From Agapanthus africanus (Eukaryota > Streptophyta > Magnoliopsida > Asparagales > Amaryllidaceae), in assembly GCA_030015575.1 (NCBI GenBank), contig JASDDO010000026.1, positions 451,647,096 through 451,711,095 on the forward strand: a stretch of DNA of 64,000 nucleotides, written 5' to 3'. Position numbers and translations under genes: made by a program. How positions within the stretch are numbered: position 1 is the first letter of the stretch; every line of letters begins with the position of its first letter. Under the pieces are notes generated by a model, which was given only the letters and a program-made list of their open reading frames with translations, was not told the DNA's origin and did not search any database. This document shows positions 21,665 through 31,382 of the stretch, piece by piece.

Positions 21665-21871
21665 GCGTTTGTTGACCTAGTCAAGACGTAGTGTTCGGTA
21701 GCTAAGTGGTGGTTGTTTGTTGCATAAATGGGATTGGTTAGGACAGTCGTGCGGCCTTGTTGACCTAGTCAAGGGCACGTACGGGTGGGTTTAATGCAAT
21801 CCAGAATAATGACGGGTTGAACTTGACTAGCGGTTTATGGTTTGTTGACCTAGTCAAAGTCATAAACCGCT
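21665..21871 (+). repeat. Triple hairpin module, COP-C
   Basis: The core TTGACCTAGTCAA occurs at 21672-21684, 21760-21772 and 21845-21857. Outer stems differ: CTGCG/CGTAG (one wobble), CGTGC/GCACG, and an 11-bp perfect AGCGGTTTATG/CATAAACCGCT (21829-21839 with 21861-21871). Constant core with changing complementary stems. Confidence 0.8.
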
Positions 21872-22266
21872 TGGGGTAAAAATCATATCGGGAGTTTCTA
21901 AAGAAATTGAAACTTGCCAGGCATGCGCATACCTTCAGGAGTGTGGTGACTTGAGTGGATTCCATCAAGTTATCATGCGATGATAGTTGGATCCCGATTT
22001 CCACTGATGAGTTGGTTTACTCCTCGGGTGATCCCGACTAATTCTTCTTTCAGCTTTGGAGGAGAATTTTACGATACAGTGGAAGGTTTCCTGATTAGAT
22101 AAATTGGTAACCATTTTGATCTAGGTTAGAGTGCACGCAGAGTATTTCTTTTCTCTCTCTCTTTGGCCGCGACCATGACCCGACCCTTGACTATGACTCA
22201 GTGACCAAGTTAACCGAACCTTCTTAAAACACTGGATTTTGGATTGTCTGAGTTGCATACCTTATT

Positions 22267-23005
22267 GCCACTCCTACTTTTACCCTTTTCTCCAGAACAC
22301 CCCGTATTACTACGAACATCCACTTCCATTGGATAAAACCATCGTATGGTTATATACGAACTCGAAGGAAATTTTCCAGATTCCAGGATGGTTTCCGGTT
22401 CTGGAGAAAATGAATTGGACAATTTAATTGTCTTTTCCTTTTACCTTCTCTCAGGTTGCGAGTGCTCCTTGGATTAGGACAGTACACCTATTACGCTAAT
22501 TGAATAGTCTTCTTCCAAACCATAGGTAGGTGCCGAACGGTGTGGAATAAAGAAAACCAATTAGTCTAACGATGGTGTACAGAAGGTATTAAGTTAAGAC
22601 AAATAAATGGATTAGTAAGAGGGCAAAGTAATAAGCGACTGCTATTCACGACCAAACCAAGTATTTCACCGCCACTCCTACTTCACCTTTGTATTTCTTC
22701 GGGACACTCCGTATCACTACGAAGATCCACAGTTATTTGGATACTCTATCGTATGGTTATATACGAACTCGAAGGAACTTATTCCAGTTCGAGGATGGAT
22801 TCTGGTTCAGGAGAAATAGGAATAAGGTTTTATTCAGTTGTCTTTTATCCTCACCTTCTCTCAGGTTGCGAGTGCTCCTAGGATTAGGACAGTACACCTA
22901 TTACGCTTATTGGATAGTCTTCATCCAAACCATAGGCTGGTGCAGAACGGTAGGGAAGGACGAAAACCATTTAGCCTAAGTGGGTGTACAAAAGGTAATG
23001 ACTAA
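22267..23005 (+). repeat. 404-bp direct duplication, COP-C leader
   Basis: 22267-22600 and 22671-23005 align end to end (GCCACTCCTACTT..., CGTATGGTTATATACGAACT, CTTCTCTCAGGTTGCGAGTG, GGATTAGGACAGTACACCTA), with scattered substitutions. No coding sense. Not found in COP-B1 or COP-B2. Confidence 0.8.
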
Positions 23006-23483
23006 AGACATATAAAAGGATTTGGAGAGATGGCAAAGAAATACACGGTTACAATTGTGAATCTGATAATGGAAGAGGCATTACTAGGAATACCCGGATA
23101 CCCCTTCGAAACATTTACATGTTTCGGTCTCACTGTGTATTGTTAAAAGAAAACTGATTTTCCAATTAGCCCTTGTTCCAGGGTATATATTTACCAGGTT
23201 GATTCTCACATCTGTATAGTTTTACAGATGACGAGTGGGAGTAAGTTATTGGGAATTGGGTGATCATCCTCATTATATCGGGATTCGTTGTAATTGGTGA
23301 TATCTGAGGAAATCGCCTGGGTTGTTTGCCGCACGGCAGATATTTGGTTTTGAATATCCGTTGTTATGTACCAATTTCAAATTGATATATCTGTACGTTT
23401 ATTTTTATAAAGTGAGATATAACTTTTTGAAATTATGTCTATGACATTTACCTATATCAGTGGATGGTTAGGTAAGGAGCATT

Positions 23484-23488
23484 AAACA
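23484..23488 (+). repeat. Target duplication AAACA, left of COP-B1
   Basis: AAACA directly precedes TGTTAG at 23489 and is repeated perfectly at 33601-33605 after the other LTR. Confidence 0.95.
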
Positions 23489-25705
23489 TGTTAGTTATAT
23501 GTATGCCCTAGAGGCCATTACTATACATAGGATGTATATTGTAGTGGATGCTTGGACATATATAGGGAGGACCTTCTTGCTCGACATGATAGTATACTAT
23601 CTGGTTGATCTTTACCTTAACGTGTACACTGATTGTCTCTCTGTTACATATTGGTAAAGCCCTTAGGATGTGTACTTGACTACCTGGACTATGATGCGGA
23701 TCATACTAGTGGGGACATGGTAGTCCATAAGTACATCCTTCAAAGTCCCTAGTCGTGGGTGTATCGAGACGGGGCATCGATATACCAGAGTAGACTAGCG
23801 TATACCTTCTCGACCCATAGAGATGGGCGATGGATGATCCCATATCCATTGGTGTTTGACATCAGAGATGATATACGGATGCTCAGTGGAGACTGGCTAC
23901 ACTGGACGGACTCGCCGAGAACTCCCAGATGGTATTATACCTTACGTCAGATGGCAGTTCTCTGGTGACACTGGTACAGAGTAGTCTGTTGACCCGAGAT
24001 CGTCATAGAGTCTTGTGTGGTTCCCACTGTGCTTTGATTTCCATCTTACCACGTCCAAGAGGGCGTGCAAAATGGTGGTTTTTGGGTACAGTCCCGAATC
24101 ACATGGAGGCAATGAGCGATAGGAGGGGATTCGTCTCTCCCGGTATAGGGAGTTGATGTTGCGCTGTGTTCGATTGGCTATAACAGGAAATCCCTGGCCA
24201 GGGTTGCTGAGATTTACCTGTAAGTGTTACCAGTTGTATCTCGAATTGTTATAGACCTCATATCGACACGACTTATCGAGCTATTGGGGTCTGACGTTTA
24301 CCACCCCTAGGCGAGATATGCGACATATCAGACGACGAGACCGGACTGTACGGTAGTGTTACTGGTTGGATTCACAGGAGTGTGAGCGGGCTTGCTCGTC
24401 GATCTTCTGATCGCTCAATACCCGGGTGGCCGTTACGTTTAGCAGACCGCTTGCGGCTTGTGGGTGTTTGATATGATCATCACCTGCTGCCGGCGTATTG
24501 ACGAGTCTTTAGAGTCCTACACAGAGGTTTCCTGGCTCAAGCGAAACGAAATAGGAGCGCATATGAGATATGTGCGGGACCGAGAATAATGCGTGTATGT
24601 GATACCGTATTCCATTCTCGCGATAAATGTATCGATTGGTTGTATGCGATATAACCTAGTTATCGATTCAAGCATTGATTCGATAAACCGATACATAGGA
24701 TACTAGTCGGTTATATGCGATATGACCGGATCGTTAAATCAAGTGTTGATTTAATGATTTAATGTATAATTATATATTTGATATATTACTTTGCATTAAC
24801 TAGTATTGGTTCACTTTAAATGGATTTTCTCACTTGGATGTACAAGTTGTATATGTGATATACTTTTTGTGCAAATGATTGTATCATGTTTGATGATACA
24901 TGTTTGCTAGGGTTTTTGTGTAAAGATCAAACCATGGTTACATGTTAATGGTTAGGGTTTTGATTTAATCATTTATTTATTTGTTTATTCTTTTTGGAAA
25001 ATAAATGGCATGAAAAGAAAATGGTGTCTTGATTTGTATTCTAGTTGAAGCTTCATGAAGCTTTGAACTAAGTGACCATTTTTGTCTCATGCTTAACCCT
25101 AACCATTCCCTCTAACCCTAGTTTAGTCTCTACATTTTACCATGGTTGGTAGATGATAAGTATTATTATTATTTTCATTTTACTTAATACTTATCATAAC
25201 ATTTTCTTCTTCTTCTTCTTCATCTTCAACATGAAGAAACCTTGGACCATCAATGGTGATTGATGAAAAAGAGTGAGAAATCCAATTCTAAAGTGAACCC
25301 ACTTCATATTTCTTCGTCCTCTACCTCTTGCCAAGTAGTATAGGGTGTTTTCTTCACAAGTTTCATGACTTGGTGAAGTGGGAGCTTGATCTTGTGATGC
25401 CTCGACGTAGATCATCTTCGGCACGAAGCCGACGACCTTGCCCGCCCATTTCTCCGATGAAGCCGACGCTAGAGCCCGGGTTTCCACTTGGATAGCGAGG
25501 AGACTTCATTGCGGAGCCATGGAGGTGGAGAACCGGATCTACAAAGGTTGTATTTCCGTTCTCTTAGTAAAGTAGTTAACTAGTTGCTTTGTCGCCTAAA
25601 TTTCTAGCCAACGATCCGTATTAGGGTTTCTCGGCACCCATAAAATTTGAAATTGGCATGGTTGATGCCTTGTGAGACCTCTTGAGAGTGCCTAGGAACC
25701 CTACA
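23489..25705 (+). repeat. COP-B1 5' LTR (2217 bp)
   Basis: Starts TGTTAGTTATATGTATGCCC and ends AGGAACCCTACA next to the PBS. Non-coding. AT-rich around 24640-24800 and containing a CTT microsatellite near 25204-25220. ORFs such as 23929-24156 recur in all COP-B LTRs and are not genes. Confidence 0.95.
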
Positions 25706-25706
25706 G

Positions 25707-25718
25707 TGGTATCAGAGC
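25707..25718 (+). other. COP-B1 primer binding site (tRNA-Met type)
   Basis: TGGTATCAGAGC starts one base after the LTR end at 25705. Confidence 0.95.
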
Positions 25719-25908
25719 CTAGCTAGAGCCTTAGGCGTTGCGTAGACGAAGTTTGAAACCCGAACGAACCCGAAACCCTAACACAAACATGCTCTCTGGA
25801 CTTTTTCCAAAATCTGGGATTTTTCCAGATTAAAAATGCTTAAAAAATTCAGCAGGGAATTCTAAGAATTACGGAGCAAAATTTATCTCATGATCCCTCT
25901 AATGCGCG

Positions 25909-25949
25909 GCGGAACCGCGGCATAAGCCTAGCTTATGCGGCGGTTCCGC
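25909..25949 (+). other. GC-rich leader hairpin, COP-B1
   Basis: Arms GCGGAACCGCGGCATAAGC (25909-25927) and GCTTATGCGGCGGTTCCGC (25931-25949) pair over 19 positions with one central G-G mismatch and a 3-nt loop. Versus COP-B2, one A-T pair has become T-A and another A-T pair has become G-C, changed in both arms. Confidence 0.87.
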
Positions 25950-27170
25950 GGCTAAAGTGTGACGTCACGCTTCCAATTTTGCACAGTAACTTCTTTTATT
26001 CAGTGCTGAGTTCTCTGGGTATTTTTAAATATTATTCAAGAGTTGAATTTTCTGGGGTTGTTTTGGGGATTCGGTGTTTCGATCGGAGTATCAGATTTTG
26101 TCTATGTGGCTTTCCGGATAAATTTTAGAATATGTTAAAAAGTTCGACCGGATATAAATACCCAATTTTTCCCCTGTCGGGAAATTTCCAAGTGTTGGAT
26201 TTTTCCGTAGTTTAACGACGTTCTAAGTAGTGCAAGTAACGCGATGGACCCTCTAGAAGACAACAAACCTTAACTCGATTATGTGACCGTCTTGAACTGC
26301 CCTTTGAACCTTCGGGTTTGGGGCAGTACGGCGTGCCACATGTGAGGCGTTGGCTTGACCCTTCTACGGCTGGACCGTTGGTACTGAGGCACGAACTGAA
26401 TGTTGTTAGACTTATTTCATGTGTTGAGCTGTATCGGGAAAACTTGGGTATTCGACTGTTCGATCGGAAAGTTTAACATTTTCTGTTTATCTGGAATGTG
26501 ATACAATAATTGGAATTCACAAAAAGTTATGAGATAACTGAATGAAAGTTATAAATCTAGCGGTTTAGTTTCACTTGATATTGAAAAGAGTTTTCGATAA
26601 TGAGACTAATATGCGGGGTTTATAACTGTTAGGCATGTGATGTCTAAGTATTTCATTTGATTAGGCATGTGATGTCTAAAGAGGTTGCGGATTCCAACTG
26701 TTGTAGTTTTACACTTTCTTTTCTGTGACCGTAAGTGTAGTATGTTCATATCGCCGGTTTCGTTGCTATACGTCAACGACAATTGGGGTATGCATACTTA
26801 CTTACGTTGATGACATGTGATGTTATGTGTTGCTGGATATGTTATATTGGATCGTCGTGTTTGAATAGCCGGGGGTTTTTATGTGAGATGAGTGTTTTTC
26901 ATTTTCATTCATGTAAAAACTTGTATGTAATATTCTTTTATTTGGGGCACTTCCAGGTAGCGGAAGTTGTCACCTTTTGTATATTATTTACTTTTCCGTA
27001 TTAGGATAGACCCAAGGAGGGGAGCACAAGTAACCGGGTTCTGGGGTCCAGTGGGAGACCGACTCGAGGAGTCGAGTCCGGGTCTCCTAACCCTAGAATT
27101 GGTAGGGTTGCATGCCACTCTCGTAGGGGTCTAGGGGTGTGGGATTGGGTATTCATCACGACCGTGGAAT

Positions 27171-27204
27171 CCGTGTTTTATACTGGCTCGTATTGAAAAC
27201 ACGG
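27171..27204 (+). other. Leader hairpin CCGTGTTTT/AAAACACGG, COP-B1
   Basis: A 9-bp perfect stem (27171-27179 with 27196-27204), with ATAC/GTAT extending it inward and GGCTC in the loop. Homologous to 20910-20939 and 8888-8921. Confidence 0.72.
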
Positions 27205-27589
27205 ACGTCCTAGTATATCCAATATTTCATATGTTTCTTCTGCTGTGATATCTGTGATGTGATCATGTGATGTTCTGTGATAGATACAGTATATAGTATA
27301 TATGATATATTATATAGGCGTTACTTATGTTTTACACCCGCGCTAGCCCTGCCCTGCTCTGTCGTTAGTTACCTAACCTAACGGTGCACGAGGGGACATC
27401 GAGGCGAATGCGGATGGCATAAGTGTATGTCGTATTTATCTGTGATGTTTAGGTACTTAAATGATGGGACTTCATTAATGTGATTAATGAAATAAAAGAA
27501 ACCTAAGATGTTGTAGAATCGAATTTCAAAATAAAACAGGTAGCTACAGTTCTTGCTTTGCACAGCTGTATATGTGATATAACCTGCAC

Positions 27590-27800
27590 CTTATTCGATG
27601 AGGAAAGGACCGAGATCCCTTCACCGGGAGTGACTCCTTTAGCAATAACTGGCAGATGCTACACACTCGGTTTGTCTTTTGATTGCTTTTAAGATTTTTT
27701 GCTTTGCACAGTGATATATATGATATATCCCGCACCTCATTCGACGAGGAAAGGACCGACGATCCCTTCACCGGGAGTGACTCCTTTAGCAAAACTAGAA
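27590..27800 (+). repeat. Two-copy tandem repeat with the conserved 21-bp core, COP-B1
   Basis: The core is perfect at 27614-27634 and 27761-27781, each preceded by a CACCT(T/C)ATTCGA(T/C)GAGG segment and followed by TCCTTTAGCAA. The outer AAAGGA and TCCTTT can pair around it. Confidence 0.82.
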
Positions 27801-27930
27801 AAGCCTCAAAAGCACTCCATTTTAAAATCATTTGATTCTACAATGATATCAAGTTCATTACGCAATAGGTTTTCAGAAAAACCTGTCGTAGCCCTCCGTC
27901 ATTTCAGATAAGTGCTAGTTAGTATTCGTG

Positions 27931-28140
27931 CTACGTTTGTTGGCCTGCGTCAAGGCGTAGTGTGCGGTAGCTAACTAGTATTTATCTGCTTATGCATATG
28001 ATGCAGATTGGATTAGGGTAGTCGTGCGACTTTGTTGGCCTGCGTCAAGGGTCGTGCGGGTGGGTTTAATTCAATCAGGAAATGACGGGTTGAACTTGAC
28101 TAGCGCACTATGGTTTGTTGGCCTGCGTCAAGGTCATAGG
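27931..28140 (+). repeat. Triple hairpin module, COP-B1
   Basis: The core TTGGCCTGCGTCAA occurs at 27940-27953, 28035-28048 and 28118-28131. It is one arm-change away from the TTGAC/GTCAA inverted pair of the relatives. The outer stems are CTACG/CGTAG, GCGAC/GTCGT (one wobble) and CTATG/CATAG, the last extended by TAGCG/CGCTA. Confidence 0.76.
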
Positions 28141-29099
28141 ACGCTAGGGGCAAAATATTTTCGGGAATTTCAAGTGTTGAAATTTGCAATGAGATTGCAT
28201 ACCTTCTATGAGATAGTTGGATCCCGATACCCGCTGCGAGTAAGAGTTACTCCTGCGAGAGTTTTATACATTACAATTAGCCGATCAAGTAGGTGTCTAG
28301 AAAGGTGTTAACGAGGTTATGCCTCTGGGAAAATGAGGTTTACATTAATTAGGTTCGTGCGAAAGCACGGGGGACCTCCCTCAAAGTACCGACACTGGCC
28401 TGGCTGAAAGATTGGCGAACTTGTAGTGTGTAATTATTCCCGGCTAGTCTTTCCTTTTAGGGTTTGAAGGAAGATTTGATAAAAAGCAGTGGGAGCCATC
28501 CTGATTAGATAAAATAATAACCAATCTATTCTTGCAAGAGCGCACGCTGAGTGTTTTCTTCTCTCTCTCTCCAGGTAGCGACCATATCACGCCTTAATCA
28601 AGATAATAATACGGATAATTGACCAAACTCGCTTGTTATACTGAGCTGGGGAACGTTGGTCCCGCTCCAACTTATAATTGTTATAAGACAGAGCAGGAAT
28701 TTGGGGATTACCAGAATTCCCGTGCCGCCCAAACGAAGAAAGTGCATATGATGCATCTCCTTCGGGTGTGTTCGTTACAATGAACTGTTTCTCTGTATCC
28801 TCTACGTCTTGGGTATGTGATACCAGATCAGGATCCCAGATATGTAATCTGTTACATAGGGCTACAGCTAGGTAGAGAACTGAGACCGGGTGATAAGTTT
28901 CATGAGACAGAAAACGGGGCAAGTGTTGCAGCCAAGTCTGTTGGTCACTGTCACCCTGTATTATCAGTACATTGATTCTGAACGAATGTTATTAGATACC
29001 GAACCTGATATACAAAATCATATCAGTCTCTTTAGAAGTAAAGAAATGATAAAATTTTGTATTCATGGATAATGTTTTGAACATTTCCTATATCAAAAG

Positions 29100-29640
29100 T
29101 TGATCGTTTCAGGCACGTTATCTAAAAGCATTGATGTTCTAAATCAAACTACAGTTCTTAGTATACGGAACACACACAAGAGGAAGAGTTCAGGAATGAA
29201 CGAATCCCACTTGAGGCATTGTAGACTGGGTCATATCAATGCGACCCGACTAGCTGAAGTTACATGTAGATGCATATTTAAATCAGTTTGAATTTACTTC
29301 TTGTGAAACTTGCCAGTCATGTCACAAAGATAAGATGACCATAGCTCTGTTTATTGGAAACAGAGAAAGAGTTAGTAAACTCTTGGGATGATACATGTTG
29401 ATGTATGTTAGGTCCCCTGTCTACATATGCCAGGACTGGTTCTTTGTACTTCATTACATTCTCTGATGATCTTTCGAGTTTCAGACCTATGTTCCTGTTG
29501 AAACACAAGTCTGAACCTTTTGAGATATTCACGGAATATAATTTAGAAGTAGAGAACCAATAAGGGTATAAGTATTATGTCCTTTGATGAGATCAAGGAG
29601 AAGAATACTTGAGCACGGAATTCCTGGACTATTCTAAAGG
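29100..29640 (+). pseudogene. COP-B1 integrase N-terminal remnant
   Basis: 29100-29291 encodes the pre-integrase zinc segment (LRHCRLGHINATRL). A frame change leads to a CETCQSCHKDKM-like stretch (about 29300-29335), then pieces of the core (YFITFSDDLS, MFLLKHKSEPFEIF near 29440-29530) and a broken SFDEIKE region. At least two frameshifts. Same order and similar breaks as COP-B2 6992-6470. Confidence 0.82.
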
Positions 29641-30180
29641 AGAATGAAATTCTCTCTCAGCATTACTCCTCCGTATACACCATAGCACGATGGTATATCG
29701 GGGCGGAGCAATTGCACCCTATTCGATATGGTGCGCTCTATGATGAGTAATACTGAGTTACCTATTTCCTTTTTGAGAGTTATGCACTTGAGAAGCTGTA
29801 TACCTATTGAATATGGTTCAAATCAAATCAGTTGCCTACCACTCCATATGAGATATGGAAAGGGAAGAGTCCATGTCTTACGCTAGTTAAGATTTGGGGT
29901 TGTCCGGCCTATGTCTAAAAGCAAAATCCGGACAAGCTCGAGGCAAGGTCTGTAATGTAGAACTGGAATAGTTCCAGCTATACAAACTACAGCAGATAAT
30001 TTGGTAGAACCAAAGGATTCAGTAGATTCCAACGAACCTCAGCCTCTCCGCCGATCTAGTAGGGTTCCTCACCCACCTGAGAGATACTTCAGTTTCTCTA
30101 TGACAGTGGGAGCGAGGATTGCATCATGAGATGATGACCCAACTAGTTTCGAACTGGCCATCAGGAGTGTGACTCTGTAA
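29641..30180 (+). pseudogene. COP-B1 integrase-RT linker remnant
   Basis: Out-of-frame pieces align with COP-A 180-830, including a TPYEIWKGKSP-like piece near 29850 and VPHPPERYFSF near 30065. No open frame remains. Confidence 0.65.
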
Positions 30181-31370
30181 GAATGGCTGGATGCTTAGTG
30201 ATCTGAGATGGAATCCTTGTACACCAACAAAGTATGGACTTTGGTTGCTATATCTGAAGGGTTAAATCCCCATCAGGAGCTAGTAAATCTTGAGAAGATT
30301 ACTTGGTGTAGATGGAAAAGTTGAGACTTTCAAAGCTAGACTTGTTAAAGGTTTTCGTCATCGACCAGGCGTGGATAATTATGAAACCTTTTCCAGTGCC
30401 TAAGCTTAAGTCCATCCGGATCCTACTTTCCACGTCTACATACCATGACTACGATATCTGGTGGTTGGGTGTCATGACAGCTTTTCTAAATGATGTTTTA
30501 GAAGAGAACGTCTATAAGTACACAGCCAGAGGGCTTCGTAGACAGTGGGAGCAGCGGAAACGTGTAAAAGATGCTTTATAGGATAAAGCAGGCATCGCGG
30601 AGTTGGAACGTCTGTTTTGATGAAGTAGTCAAAGAGTTTGACATCATCAAAATGGTAGATGAACCTTGTATATACAAAAAGGTAATAGGGAGTATGGTGA
30701 TGATCCTCGTAGAGTACGTGGATGACATACTCTTGATAGGGAAGGAGTTTCCTATGCTACGCTCGGTCAATCTCCGCTTATCACAATGATTCTCCCTATA
30801 GGATTAAAGTGATGCCTCCTAAATCCTGGGTTTTGGATCTATTAGATAGATCTAATTGGATGTTAGGATTCTCACTAGTTGTAGTGAGATGGTATCAATA
30901 GATCCTGGGGAGAATCACTGGAAGGGTTCCAGGGTGATAAAGACGACTGAATGTCAGTCACAGGCATTGTCTTTACCCTCAGTAAAGGGATGGTATGTTG
31001 GAAGAGTTCCAAGCTAGATACCGTGACATACTAGACGATAAAGGCTCGATACATCGCTACTTAAGAAGCTACCAAAGAGGCAGTCTGGATGTATATTAGT
31101 TCATGAGATGAACTTCGTTCCTACCATTGTGAGACAATGGAGTTGTGGCTTATGCCAAGGAACGCCGGTCCCATCAGTGATCCAGATATATTCTAAGGCA
31201 GTGTCACCTGATCATGGAGATAGTTGATCTCCAGGGTGATCGAGGTTAGGAGAGTAGACTCAGAGGACAACACGGCGGATCCACTCACAAAGGCCTTTTC
31301 CCAGAGAGAGACTTTTATGGGATGGTTGAGTATGAGATACTACAACCACTGCTATCAGATGGCCCTAGTG
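30181..31370 (+). pseudogene. COP-B1 RT and RNase H remnant with dead catalytic site
   Basis: 30312-30581 encodes VDGKVETFKARLV-type RT fingers, then LKSIRILLSTSTYHDYDIWW and LGVMTAFLND, where the motif A Asp is Gly (codon 30468-30470). The next part changes frame. 30571-30789 carries IKQASRSWN and EYVDDILLIG, so the second catalytic box is intact. The three-codon loss before IKQASR is shared with COP-B2. RNase H pieces after 30790 (WKSSK near 31010) are broken by stops. This copy cannot supply active RT. Confidence 0.88.
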
Positions 31371-31382
31371 CAAGTAGGAGAT
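31371..31382 (+). other. COP-B1 polypurine tract
   Basis: CAAGTAGGAGAT directly before the 3' LTR, with one transition relative to the AAGTGGGAG of the relatives. Confidence 0.8.

Larger units (their letters stand above)
19882..23488 (+). other. COP-C structured non-coding leader in place of gag
   Basis: No gag or protease is recognisable in about 3.6 kb. In order: GC-rich hairpin (20082-20122), a stem at 20910-20939, two 21-bp cores (21357-21377, 21495-21515), a triple hairpin module (21665-21871) and a two-copy 404-bp repeat (22267-23005). The first four items occur in the same order in COP-B1 and COP-B2. The stretch is broken at 23488 by COP-B1. Confidence 0.75.
25719..29099 (+). other. 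COP-B1 structured non-coding leader in place of gag
   Basis: About 3.4 kb with no gag or protease. In order: GC-rich hairpin 25909-25949, a block shared with TEK (26142-26500), stem 27171-27204, 21-bp cores 27614-27634 and 27761-27781, triple hairpins 27931-28140, and a pyrimidine tract ending in CAG near 28560-28575. It is collinear with COP-B2 along its whole length. Confidence 0.78.
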
